Of a stretch of DNA of 52,698 nucleotides, positions 44,162 through 52,686 are shown piece by piece. The notes beneath the pieces were generated by a model that saw only the letters and a program-made list of their open reading frames with translations, did no database searches and was not told the origin of the DNA. The stretch's first letter is position 1, and each line of letters starts with the position of its first letter. The DNA comes from a virus, in the IMG/VR virus record IMGVR_UViG_3300048800_000113, positions 1-52,698 of that record; one strand, given 5' to 3'. Position numbers and translations under genes: made by a program.

Positions 44162-44820
44162 GTCAGGGCCATCGCATTCACAGGACTGGCAGCCACAACG
44201 ACTGCACCGAGATCGACGAGCTCGGCTCGCAGCGGAGTGGCAACGGTCGTTGCCAGAGCACTCACCGTGACCGCACCGAGAGTGACCAGGGAGCTGCCGT
44301 CAGTGGCTATAAAGGTCAGGTCGTCGGGCCCGGCTCCGGGCGGGCCCGCGTAGAGCTCGATGTCAGCACCATGAGCAAAGCCGCTAGTCGAGGCCAGCCA
44401 GTCGGCCACCTGGGACTCAGTGAACTCATACCAGATCGAGGGTGCCGCCGCAGGACCGGTGAGCGCCACTGGCTCGGTAGCCACGAACAGAGCGCTGGCG
44501 AAGTCAAGCACGCGAGTGTCCGAGTCCGACGCAGCATAGGGGTTGGCCAAAGTCCCCGACTGGGCCAGGGTGAGCGCGCTTGCCAGCTCGGCAAACACCG
44601 TGATCGCGCCCAGGTCGACAGGAGTAGGCCCAACGACCACGGCGGGAGTGATCAGCGTCGAGTCGGCCACCAGAGCGACGTCGGCAGTAAAGATCGTGGC
44701 CGCGTCAGTGATCAGGGTCGAGTCCGCAACCAGCGCGTCAGCAGCGAGCGAGGTCGCCAAGCCATCTGCAGTCAGAATGCTCTCTGCGACAAGATCCGCG
44801 GCACCGGTGACGTCGGCCAT
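44158..44820 (-). CDS. Tail-associated hypothetical protein (220 aa)
   Basis: Ala/Thr/Val-rich with two copies of ADVALVADSTLIT-like segments and a beta-rich C-terminal part. Low charge, no Cys, likely secreted surface or virion protein. An AACGGTCGTT site at 44242 is flanked symmetrically as TGGC...GCCA. Confidence 0.65.
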   Translation of the reverse strand: MADVTGAADLVAESILTADGLATSLAADALVADSTLITDAATIFTADVALVADSTLITPAVVVGPTPVDLGAITVFAELASALTLAQSGTLANPYAASDSDTRVLDFASALFVATEPVALTGPAAAPSIWYEFTESQVADWLASTSGFAHGADIELYAGPPGAGPDDLTFIATDGSSLVTLGAVTVSALATTVATPLRAELVDLGAVVVAASPVNAMALT

Positions 44821-44841
44821 ACCCCCACCTCCTCATCTGGA

Positions 44842-44851
44842 AACGGGCGTT
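44842..44851. promoter_or_regulatory. AACG-NN-CGTT palindromic site
   Basis: AACGGGCGTT in the 32-base gap between the 44853 gene's end and the next start at 44820. Beyond it, there is a 4.4-kb stretch (the tape measure gene) without any exact copy. Confidence 0.65.
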
Positions 44852-44852
44852 G

Positions 44853-45278
44853 TCAGGCGGTCATCGTGAAGGCGCCGGCGGCGATGACAGGCGCGCCACC
44901 GGTCAGGACATTGACCGAGGTACCTAGTGCGCCGTACCCGCGATAGGCGTCGCCGCCGGCCGCGTCATACATCGCCACCCCGACGACCTTGGTCGCCCCA
45001 GCGGCCCAGTCGGCGGTTGCGGTAGGCCACTGGATGGCAGCCACAGCGGCCTTGACGCGCGCAGCAGCGGCCGGGAAGTTGGTCAGGTTGGCCACGACCG
45101 CCACGCGAGCGTAGGAGCCGCCAGCGACCTCCACGGCGCCCGCACCGGTGTCATCCGTGGGTGCCGTGGTGACCAGCGCGAAGTACCACGTCGTCGGGAA
45201 GGCTGATGCCGAGTGGCTCAGGATGACATCGAGCAGGTTGTTCGCATCGGCCGTGCTGAGCTTGTTACCTGCTGTCAT
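44853..45278 (-). CDS. Tail-fibre-like structural protein (141 aa)
   Basis: Starts at ATG within the 45265 gene. The sequence LSTADANNLLDVILSHSASA, then TTWYFALVTTAPTDD, is typical of a short family of phage structural proteins annotated as tail fibre or P35-like. The rest is Ala/Val/Gly-rich beta sandwich-like. No active site. Confidence 0.75.
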   Translation of the reverse strand: MTAGNKLSTADANNLLDVILSHSASAFPTTWYFALVTTAPTDDTGAGAVEVAGGSYARVAVVANLTNFPAAAARVKAAVAAIQWPTATADWAAGATKVVGVAMYDAAGGDAYRGYGALGTSVNVLTGGAPVIAAGAFTMTA

Positions 45279-45372
45279 CGGACTCTTCCTCTGTCTCTTC
45301 CTGCGTGTCGATCACGACGATCTCGACGGGGCCTAGGTCGATCGGCTCGCCGCGTGAAACGATCTGTGGCAT
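45265..45372 (-). CDS. Short acidic protein (35 aa)
   Basis: ATG at 45372, two bases past the tape measure stop. The product has an N-terminal strand (PIDLGPVEIVVID) and an acidic tail (QEETEEESDD). It overlaps the next gene's start by 14 bases. Small genes of this kind occur between tape measure and tail genes; function unknown. Confidence 0.5.
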   Translation of the reverse strand: MPQIVSRGEPIDLGPVEIVVIDTQEETEEESDDSR

Positions 45373-45373
45373 C

Positions 45374-48300
45374 TCATACCTTCCTTGCGCTGGATCCGAC
45401 GGTCGACATCGCGCCCTGACCGAGGTACTGCGTCAGGATGGCCTTGACAGCCGGTATGTCGGTGCCATTGATGGTGATCTGCACGTTCGTGGTCAGTCCA
45501 CCGGCGCCGATGGCACGTGCCTCGTACGCCGTGGGCACCTTGATCGCACCCAGGTTGAACTGACCCTGCATCTGGTTGGCCAGCCCCTGGAGCGCCTGGT
45601 CGACCTGGTTGAGCTCGTCGACCTGCTGGCGGGTCTTGTTCTGCACGCTGCTGAGGTAGTTGTGCTGGCTGTTGAGGTAGGACAGATACGCCGAGAGGGA
45701 CTCGCGTTGCAGGTTGTAGTTGGTCTGCTGGTCGGAGAACTGCTGGTCAAAGGCACTCTTCTCCGCAGCGCTCTGGGCCTGCTTGAGCGCGAGCTTGTCC
45801 TTGTTGATCACGTCGGGCAGGGCCCCACGACGCTGGTCCATGGTCAGCTGGTCCGCAGCCTCACGAACCTTCTCTCGAGCCACGACCAGCGGGTTGGTCA
45901 GATCCTCCCCGAGCTGGCGAGCGTCGTTGGCCGCAGCCTGCACGGCCATCGAGTAGGCGTACTGCGCATCGTGCAGCGCTTTGAGCGCCGTCCAGTACTC
46001 CACCTGGTTCTTGGGCTCGCTCATCTTGTACTGAGCCACCCGAAGGTTCGTGATGGCCGCGCTCATCGGGTCGCCAGGGATCGCCTGAGCGGCCAGTCGT
46101 GCCTCCTCGATCTGCGCCGCCGTAGGGCCGGTCGCCGCCTTGTCCTTGGGCCAGGTGAAATCGCTGCCGCCAGGGACCGCAAGTGCGGCCGCCTTTGCCA
46201 TGCTGTTGGCGATCGCTACGTCCTTGGCGATCGCGTCCTGCTTGGCCTTCTCCGCAGGCGTGACGTTGGTGATGCTGCGGTTGGCGATGATCGCCTGCTG
46301 ACGCGGGTCGCTGCTCGCGTCGATGGCAGCATTGGCAGCCGCTCCTGCAGCCGCCTCCAGAGCAGCGAGCTGGTCCTGAAGGATCTTCCGCTCTGCCGCG
46401 ATGCCACGGTTGAAGGTGGTGATGAAGGCCTTGTCCACGCCCGCTAGCAGGCCAACAACCGAGTCGATGTCACCGGTCGAGGCGAACTCGCGCAGCGCCG
46501 CCGACACGGTGTTGCGGATCTGGCCCTGCGAAGCAGCGTTGTCAGACTGCATTGCGTGGATCGAGTCGACCTTGGACTTGACGTTGCCCAGCACGGCCTG
46601 GTGGTAGGCCTTGAGCGCCGTGTCATACATCGCATCGGCCGCGTCCTGCTGGTCCGTACCAGCAGCACGCCTGGAGGCCTCGGCGGTCAGGGAGGAGATC
46701 GCGCCGAGATCAGCCTCCCTCTGGATCGGGTCGCCCGTGCGACCGATCTGGGTCGTCAGCCGCTTGAGCTCGTCGGCGCCACCCTTGGACCCGGGCTGCG
46801 GAGTGAAGAAGTCAGCCAGTGAGGTATCCGGGATGTGCGCCAGCTCGTCCCGCAGCATCGCAATCGACTTGGACACCGAGGCGTGCGTGGTCGCGAGGTT
46901 GTTGATGCCTCTGTTGACATCGGTGTAGTCCCCAGCGAAGCTCTGCTGAGCCGGGGTCAAGGAGACAGCCGAGACCCCAGGGGCAAGGCTGGTGGTCGGC
47001 GCGGTGGTGTGGGTCAGCGAGAAGTTCTTTAGATCCTCGTAGGTCTGCTGAGCCGGAGTCAGGGAGGCGCGGTAGTCAGCGTCAGAGTTCGCCTGAAGCT
47101 GTGCCTGAAGATCAGCGCTCTGCTTGTAGAGACCGCTCTCCGGTCCCGTAACAGGCCCACGAGGGTTCCGAAGCCTCCGCTCGCCACCCGTACCACTGTT
47201 GGCGCCGTAGAGGACGGTGCCGCCGATCCCCTCCTGAGCAGCCTGCAGCGCGTTGATCGCCGTATCTGCCTCGGCAGCAGCTGATGCCTTCTCGTCAGCG
47301 GTCTTGGCATTCGCGTGCGCGGTGAACGCGGCAGCGGTCTGCGTCGCCGCATCCTGGCTCTTGCCGTACGACCCCCAGACCTCACCGAGAAGCGCGATAC
47401 CGGCAACAGCAGCCACGAACGGAGCCAGCGCGAGAGCCGCGCCACCTGCCGCGCCGGCCAGCGCCCCTAGCCTGCCTATGAGACTGACCGAAGCCACGTC
47501 AGCAGCGCCAGCGGCAGCTCCCTGCGCTATCGCGTTCTCGCCAGCCGCAACAGTGTTGACCTCGATGGCAGCCGTGTCGACGCCGGTCGCACTAGCGTCC
47601 AGACCCAAAGCCGCGACCCGGGCCGCGGTCGCGTCAGCAGAAACAACCTCAGCCGCCCCGGCACCGATACCGCCAACCTTGTCCAGCATGTTCGTCATGC
47701 CCACGAGCCCGAAGCTGCCGCCGAAGATCCTGCCAGCTACCGAGGCCAGAGCCAGCACCTCAAGGAACTGCTTGACGTACCCCGGCAGGACGGCGAACCC
47801 ACTCACGAGCGCGTCGACGCCACGCAGCAGCGGGTCGACCAGACCTAGTGCATCACCGAAGACACTCCCCAGACCCGAGGTGCCCATGTCCTTGGACAGA
47901 GCCGACCAGTCGGCGACAATCTGCTCCAGCCTGCCAGCGAAGGTACCCAGTCGGGCCTGAGCCTGGTCGAATGCCACGCCTACGGAGTTGGCACCCTCAG
48001 CAGCAATCGAGGTCTGGGCTGGCAGGTCGGTGATCGCGGCCACCACGGCAGCACCGGCACGACCACCACCCAGAGTCGAGATGACCTTGGCCCGCTGAGT
48101 CTCTGAGAGATCCTGGAACTTGGCACCGAGCTGGACCAGCTCGTCACGCAGGCTCTGATTCTGATTGATCTGGAACTCAGCGAAGACGTCGTTGAAGGTG
48201 GCCGAGCCCTGACGACCTAGGAACCGCTTCAGGTCGCCAGCAGCCTGCTCGGAGGTGTTGCCGGTGTACTGCATGACCGAGCCGGTCAGCGCCAGCCCCT

Positions 48301-49894
48301 GCTCAGCGGTGAAGCCAGACTGCTTCAGAAGGTCGGCGATCTGCGCCGTACCACCCAGCAGCGACCCACCAAGCTGCTGCCCGTAGTGCTGAGCGATGAC
48401 GGTAGCTGCGTCGTAGAGCTTGCTGGCGCCCATCGCGTCGCGCTCGTAGTTCTGAGCGATGGCGCCGAGCTCGCCGAGGGTCTTGTCGTTGGCAATCGCT
48501 CGCGCTGCCGGGTCACCGAAGGCTCCGGTGGACTTGGCGCCCTCGAGCAGGTTGACGGTCGAGCCCAGTTGTGCGCCGACAGCGCCGGCCACCCCGGAGG
48601 TGTCTCGGAAGAACCGGGTGTACTTGGTCGCCGCATCAACCGCAATGGCTGGAGCAGTGGCGAGGTTCTGGCCGATCGTAGAGTAGGTCTCGGCCAGACC
48701 AACCGCCTGCTCGTGGTTCCCACCCAGGGCGATGGTGAGCTGGTTGACCGCCAGCGAGTACTCCTCGGTGGCGACCTTGACCTCACGCAGAAGCCGGGAG
48801 CCCTCCTGGAAGGCCATGAAGAAGCCGTAGTACTTCAGCATCGTCATGCCGCTCATGCCGCCGCCGAACATGCCGCCGCCGCCACCGGAGGCAGACACGG
48901 CCTGCTCCTCCATGGCAGCCGTCAGGCGCTCCTCTACCGCGAGCGTCCGGATGCGGGCCTGCGCGAGCGCAACCTCGGTGACAGTGCCTTCCTTGGCAGC
49001 CAGGAGAGTCTGCTCTTTGGCCACCGCGATCGAGGCGTCCAACTGCAACTGCTGGACCTTGGCCGGCGCCATCTGGTCGATCCCAGACAAGACCGGGGCA
49101 ACCATGGGAGCAGCGGCCGCCTTCTCGGCCGCCAGTGCCTGACTCTCCTCCGCCGCAACCACGCGACGATCAGCAGCGATGAGGTTCGAGATGCCAGACG
49201 ACAGCGCAGCGGTCCGCTGCTCGACGGTCGCGTACTCCTTGTCGATAGCCATCGTCAGCCTCGACTGAGCGGCGACCAGTTTCGCCTGGGCCTCCTCCAA
49301 CGGCGTACCCTCGCCAACGCCCGTTGTCGCGGAGATCTGCGCCTTTACTCCCGCGAGCCCCTCCGCGCCGGAAAGTCCACCAGAGACGGCCCCAATAGGC
49401 GTGACCACTCCCCCGGGGCCCATCTGCAAACCCAGAGCTGCCAACTGCCGATTACCTGCGCCGACTACCGGCGCAGCAGCCGCCATCCCCGACGCCTCAG
49501 CCTGGACCTTCGCCGTAGAAACGGCCGTTAGCTGAGCCTCCTGCTGGACGATCATCAGCTGCCTGAGCTTGTTGATCAGCAGGTCGGTGTCCTCGATGCC
49601 GCTACGCATCGCAGCGTGCGTGCCCTCGTTCTGTATGGGCTCGGCGCTGTATGCCCGACCCGCAGTCCTCAGGTCAGCCAGAGCAACCTTCAGCTGCTCC
49701 AGCACGCCCATGGTGGCGGTGGCGCCAGCCTCGACGCCGCCGAAGACCTGCTCGCCCAGCTGTACGCCGGGCATGTTGGCAAGCTCGGCCATCCTGGCCT
49801 GCAACGCCTGAATGATCTCGCCCAGTTGGGCGGCCGCACCTTCGTCCTGGACGCGGATTGAGATGAGCCCGTCAAACAGCGGGTCAACGGCCAC
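45374..49894 (-). CDS. Tail tape measure protein (1506 aa)
   Basis: GTG start at 49894. The largest gene in the window: long Ala/Gln/Leu-rich helical and coiled-coil stretches, with a hydrophobic patch near residues 810-850 (ALAPFVAAVAGIALLG). It follows the chaperone genes directly. Tape measures set tail length; at about 1.5 angstrom per residue 1,506 residues predict a tail near 225 nm (inference). It contains two dispersed palindromes near its 5' end (49316, 49520) and none further on. Confidence 0.93.
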   Translation of the reverse strand: MAVDPLFDGLISIRVQDEGAAAQLGEIIQALQARMAELANMPGVQLGEQVFGGVEAGATATMGVLEQLKVALADLRTAGRAYSAEPIQNEGTHAAMRSGIEDTDLLINKLRQLMIVQQEAQLTAVSTAKVQAEASGMAAAAPVVGAGNRQLAALGLQMGPGGVVTPIGAVSGGLSGAEGLAGVKAQISATTGVGEGTPLEEAQAKLVAAQSRLTMAIDKEYATVEQRTAALSSGISNLIAADRRVVAAEESQALAAEKAAAAPMVAPVLSGIDQMAPAKVQQLQLDASIAVAKEQTLLAAKEGTVTEVALAQARIRTLAVEERLTAAMEEQAVSASGGGGGMFGGGMSGMTMLKYYGFFMAFQEGSRLLREVKVATEEYSLAVNQLTIALGGNHEQAVGLAETYSTIGQNLATAPAIAVDAATKYTRFFRDTSGVAGAVGAQLGSTVNLLEGAKSTGAFGDPAARAIANDKTLGELGAIAQNYERDAMGASKLYDAATVIAQHYGQQLGGSLLGGTAQIADLLKQSGFTAEQGLALTGSVMQYTGNTSEQAAGDLKRFLGRQGSATFNDVFAEFQINQNQSLRDELVQLGAKFQDLSETQRAKVISTLGGGRAGAAVVAAITDLPAQTSIAAEGANSVGVAFDQAQARLGTFAGRLEQIVADWSALSKDMGTSGLGSVFGDALGLVDPLLRGVDALVSGFAVLPGYVKQFLEVLALASVAGRIFGGSFGLVGMTNMLDKVGGIGAGAAEVVSADATAARVAALGLDASATGVDTAAIEVNTVAAGENAIAQGAAAGAADVASVSLIGRLGALAGAAGGAALALAPFVAAVAGIALLGEVWGSYGKSQDAATQTAAAFTAHANAKTADEKASAAAEADTAINALQAAQEGIGGTVLYGANSGTGGERRLRNPRGPVTGPESGLYKQSADLQAQLQANSDADYRASLTPAQQTYEDLKNFSLTHTTAPTTSLAPGVSAVSLTPAQQSFAGDYTDVNRGINNLATTHASVSKSIAMLRDELAHIPDTSLADFFTPQPGSKGGADELKRLTTQIGRTGDPIQREADLGAISSLTAEASRRAAGTDQQDAADAMYDTALKAYHQAVLGNVKSKVDSIHAMQSDNAASQGQIRNTVSAALREFASTGDIDSVVGLLAGVDKAFITTFNRGIAAERKILQDQLAALEAAAGAAANAAIDASSDPRQQAIIANRSITNVTPAEKAKQDAIAKDVAIANSMAKAAALAVPGGSDFTWPKDKAATGPTAAQIEEARLAAQAIPGDPMSAAITNLRVAQYKMSEPKNQVEYWTALKALHDAQYAYSMAVQAAANDARQLGEDLTNPLVVAREKVREAADQLTMDQRRGALPDVINKDKLALKQAQSAAEKSAFDQQFSDQQTNYNLQRESLSAYLSYLNSQHNYLSSVQNKTRQQVDELNQVDQALQGLANQMQGQFNLGAIKVPTAYEARAIGAGGLTTNVQITINGTDIPAVKAILTQYLGQGAMSTVGSSARKV

Positions 49895-49909
49895 CGGACT
49901 ACCTCTTCT

Positions 49910-50230
49910 CTACAGCCCTAGCTGCTGGATCAGTTCGTTCTCTTCCATGTCCGGGATGGTTTCCATTGCCACTCCCGGGTTCTGCCGTCTCGTCTTCACG
50001 TCCTCGAACCACTTCATTAGCGAGTCGTCGTCGCCCCACATCTCCTGTGGCGGGATCTCGTCCTCGTTCGGCATCTCGAAGTAGCCCAAGACCATCAAGG
50101 CCTCGTTGACGGCTAGGACGAGATCGTGGCCGGCTCGGCGGATGTCACCTCCGGGCCAGATTCCTTGGATTCCTCCGGCTTGCTTGAAGGCCCGTGCGAC
50201 TCGGAGGAACTCGCCGGACCTGCCGAGAAA
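49910..50230 (-). CDS. Tail assembly chaperone, second frame (T part)
   Basis: Downstream half of the chaperone pair, read from another frame. The open frame begins well upstream of any good start: ARAFKQAGGIQGIWPGGD, then AGHDLVLAVNEALMVLGYFE, and ends NELIQQLGL. Its upstream end overlaps the G gene, as in the conserved programmed frameshift of siphovirus tail chaperones. A -1 shift relative to the G frame is required. The upper boundary given is approximate. Confidence 0.7.
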   Translation of the reverse strand, partial: FLGRSGEFLRVARAFKQAGGIQGIWPGGDIRRAGHDLVLAVNEALMVLGYFEMPNEDEIPPQEMWGDDDSLMKWFEDVKTRRQNPGVAMETIPDMEENELIQQLGL

Positions 50231-51012
50231 CGCGCAACGTCCGGAGGCATGTTCAGCCGGTCATAGGCTGCCTTGACCTGCAGTAGCAGGGACTCCGGAA
50301 GTTGGTCCACCTCCTGCCGGTCGTCCAGCCAGCGGCGAGAGTGGTCACAAGCCGTAGGGGTTTGCGGCGTTCCTGTGTGCTGCCAACGCCCGTCCTCATC
50401 GCGGGTCGCCTCGCACATCCGCAGCGAGTAGAAGATCTGCGACTTGCTCTGCTCCCGCAAGAACGCCGCGATCCCCTGCTGGTCGCAGTAGGCGTCCAGA
50501 TGCATCGCCCGCAGCTTGTCCTCGGGCAGGGCGGTCAACTCACCGCGCATCTCGTTGCGCAGGAAGTCGGTGCGATGGGTCATCTCGGCCTGGTACTCGT
50601 CCAGCACCTTCCTGACCACCGCCACCTCGGGGTCGTCGTCCGCCTTGCCGGTCAGCTGGTCGGAGGACCACTCCAGCGTCTCCAGCTTGTCCGCCCACTC
50701 CTTCTCGGAGTGGAGCTCGCGGATGACTTTGACGGTGCGCTCGTTGTCCTTGGCCGCAACCAGCGAGTCGATGATCTGCTCCTTGGGCACGGTCCTGGAG
50801 GTGATCTTGAACAGGTCCGCCTCAGGAGTCCCTACCTCCGTGATGGCCAGCATGATCCGGGCCCGAGCGATCCTGCCCTCATGCGCCGCCTGCTCCGCCT
50901 CGAACGGGCTGAGCTTGTTCATCCACACCACGATCTCTGAGCCATCGCTGGCCTTCAGAGGCTCAACAGCACCTTCCTCGAACAGGTCCGTGAGCTTTGC
51001 CAACCGTCCCAT
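50113..51012 (-). CDS. Tail assembly chaperone (G part, 299 aa)
   Basis: ATG at 51012, following CAAAGGAGATGTC. Acidic, helical protein of the type encoded between major tail protein and tape measure. The C-terminal ~40 residues (Ser/Glu/Pro-rich) overlap the alternate frame and are probably replaced in a minority -1 frameshift product. The exact slip site is not clear; CGT-TTC (near 50230) is one candidate. Confidence 0.85.
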   Translation of the reverse strand: MGRLAKLTDLFEEGAVEPLKASDGSEIVVWMNKLSPFEAEQAAHEGRIARARIMLAITEVGTPEADLFKITSRTVPKEQIIDSLVAAKDNERTVKVIRELHSEKEWADKLETLEWSSDQLTGKADDDPEVAVVRKVLDEYQAEMTHRTDFLRNEMRGELTALPEDKLRAMHLDAYCDQQGIAAFLREQSKSQIFYSLRMCEATRDEDGRWQHTGTPQTPTACDHSRRWLDDRQEVDQLPESLLLQVKAAYDRLNMPPDVARFSAGPASSSESHGPSSKPEESKESGPEVTSAEPATISS

Positions 51013-51033
51013 GACATCTCCTTTGTCGAGCCC

Positions 51034-51054
51034 CTCACATCGAGCCGATGTGAG
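51034..51054 (-). terminator. 9-bp perfect hairpin upstream of the chaperone gene
   Basis: CTCACATCG (51034-51042) pairs with CGATGTGAG (51046-51054) around a three-base loop. It lies between the major tail gene and the chaperone gene, 22 bases before the chaperone start. Likely a partial terminator or RNA-stability stem that keeps major tail protein expression high relative to downstream genes (inference). Confidence 0.55.
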
Positions 51055-51137
51055 TACCGCCCGGACCCGGCCTGTGTGTCAAGAGGTCGGGGCCGAGCGG
51101 TCATCCAATTCCCAGTTGTGCGTCTTGCAGGTCTAAC

Positions 51138-51147
51138 AACGTGCGTT
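51138..51147. promoter_or_regulatory. AACG-NN-CGTT site with extended flanks (rightmost exact copy)
   Basis: AACGTGCGTT within TAACAACGTGCGTTTTTACA, followed by TCTGGTTCC, between the major tail gene and the chaperone gene. The right flank is nearly the same as at 31518, and as the opposite strand of 34703. Confidence 0.7.
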
Positions 51148-51162
51148 TTTACATCTGGTTCC

Positions 51163-52686
51163 TCAGAAGTCCTGGACGACGAGCACGCCCGTGTCGCTCT
51201 GGAATGGAGCGGTCAGGTCGAGCTTGGCCTGCACCTTGGCCGAGAAGCCAGGGAGCTGGAATCTGGCGTCCGGAACATGCAGACGCTTGAGGGTCCGACC
51301 GTCGATCGGGTTCTTGAGCACGACCTGGACATCCAGAGGCGGGCTCGTCGAGGGCCCGGCGGACTGCAGGCGATCGGTGACCGCAGACAAGTCCTGCACC
51401 AGGGTGAGGAACTCGGCGTAGGTCTGAGGACGGAAGGCGAGGGAGCCACTGACCACAGGCACGTCATAGTCGATGTTGACGTAGTGGTAGTTGCCCAGCT
51501 CCTCGTCATTCTGGAGGGTGACCTTCCAGTCCACCGAGGCGTTCTGGATGCCACGGCGCTTGGTACCGAGCACGCTCGCCGCCGAGGCACCAGCGGCACC
51601 TGCCGGGCCGATGTAGACCTCGATGTCGCGACCGCGCAGGGCGGCCGGGCGCACGGTGGGCACGTACTGGGCCACCGGTGCGGCAACGGAGTGAGCGTTG
51701 ACCGTGGGAGTCACCAGGGTGATCGTCCAGGCCTGCCTCGTGATCGAGGTCGAGGTGCCGGCCGATGTCGTGGCGATCGCCGGGCCGCCAGGAGTGGCAG
51801 CCAGAGTCAGGGTGGTCCCGGTGGGGGCCGTCTTGACGTAGTACACGGTGCCCGCAACCAGCGGAGCGCCACCGGTCACCGCGCCCAACACGACAGGATC
51901 CCCGGGGGCCAGGGTCTCAGTCGCCGAGACCGTCAGGACACCCGTGGTGATCGCGATCGCGACCGTACCCAGACTGGCCGACGCTGCCACGCCCGCTGGG
52001 GCAACCTGCACAACCTCGGTCACTGCCGAGCCTGCGACGTCGTCCAAGATCAGCGAGTCTCCGACGCCCGGAGCAAAGGAGGTCGAGATCGTGGCCGCAG
52101 CAGCCGTGCAGAGCGCCATCAGGGTGCCGGAGACACCCGACACCAGCGCGTGGACGCTCTGGGGGAAGGTCTCCTCAGCCGAGGAGGCGTAGGTGATGTA
52201 GATCGTGTCCGTGGTGGCCACCGCGGCGAGGATGGTGATCGTGGTGACCGCAGCCTCGTTGGTGACCGAGCCGTAGGACTCGGTCCAGTCCGCACCGAAC
52301 TGCAACCGGGTGCGACCCGCGGTGATCGCCAGGATGCGACGCTGGACTCCGGCCTCGACGACCGCGTACGCCGGGTGCGCGGTGACGATGCTCTGGTTGG
52401 CCGTGTTCGTGCCGGCCGCGCCCTCCACGTAGGTGGAGCCCGGGTTGTAGTAGATCGTGTCGCCCTTGAGGGTGCAGGTCTGGTTGGCGTTCGTGCTGCC
52501 GACGCCGAACTTGTAGCTCACCGACTCCAGATACAGGCACGGGGTCGCGGCGGAGCCCACGGTGCCGAACTGATCGGACGTGCCCTGCCCCGGCTTGAAG
52601 GCGCTCTTGATGTTGAGCACCTTGGCCAGGGTGAAGTCGAACGTGTGCGTGGTCGCCACTGGCTTGTCCAGCAGAAGCGCCTCCAT
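51163..52686 (-). CDS. Major tail protein with Ig-like insert (507 aa or more)
   Basis: Beta-rich tail tube protein. N-terminal ~150 residues and C-terminal ~150 (RDIEVYIGPAGA; ASVDWKVTLQNDEELGNYHY; VPVVSGSLAFRPQTYAE) form the tube fold; the middle (residues ~150-330) has Ig-like, Thr/Val-rich units (GDPVVLGAVTGGAPLVAG). It lies just upstream of the chaperones, the canonical position. The ATG at 52686 has no clear ribosome binding site and the frame stays open to the window edge, so the true start may lie beyond it. Confidence 0.85.
   Translation of the reverse strand: MEALLLDKPVATTHTFDFTLAKVLNIKSAFKPGQGTSDQFGTVGSAATPCLYLESVSYKFGVGSTNANQTCTLKGDTIYYNPGSTYVEGAAGTNTANQSIVTAHPAYAVVEAGVQRRILAITAGRTRLQFGADWTESYGSVTNEAAVTTITILAAVATTDTIYITYASSAEETFPQSVHALVSGVSGTLMALCTAAAATISTSFAPGVGDSLILDDVAGSAVTEVVQVAPAGVAASASLGTVAIAITTGVLTVSATETLAPGDPVVLGAVTGGAPLVAGTVYYVKTAPTGTTLTLAATPGGPAIATTSAGTSTSITRQAWTITLVTPTVNAHSVAAPVAQYVPTVRPAALRGRDIEVYIGPAGAAGASAASVLGTKRRGIQNASVDWKVTLQNDEELGNYHYVNIDYDVPVVSGSLAFRPQTYAEFLTLVQDLSAVTDRLQSAGPSTSPPLDVQVVLKNPIDGRTLKRLHVPDARFQLPGFSAKVQAKLDLTAPFQSDTGVLVVQDF

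Larger units (their letters stand above)
3330..51147. repeat. Dispersed AACG-NN-CGTT palindrome family (46 exact copies)
   Basis: Starts of exact copies found by eye: 3330, 4163, 5036, 6425, 7177, 9107, 9370, 10998, 11513, 13111, 13966, 14396, 14911, 16403, 18278, 19012, 20422, 22130, 22590, 23090, 24371, 25221, 25530, 26560, 26669, 27721, 28104, 28374, 28799, 29611, 29974, 31518, 31740, 34639, 34703, 36663, 38777, 39737, 40166, 42535, 43721, 44242, 44842, 49316, 49520, 51138. Near-matches: 165, 21769, 23709, 30071, 50385. With eight fixed bases, about one per 65 kb is expected at even base use. Copies lie in genes of unrelated function, in gaps, in an intein and in homing genes. The role is unknown; a binding site for a phage or host protein is inferred. 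Confidence 0.9.
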
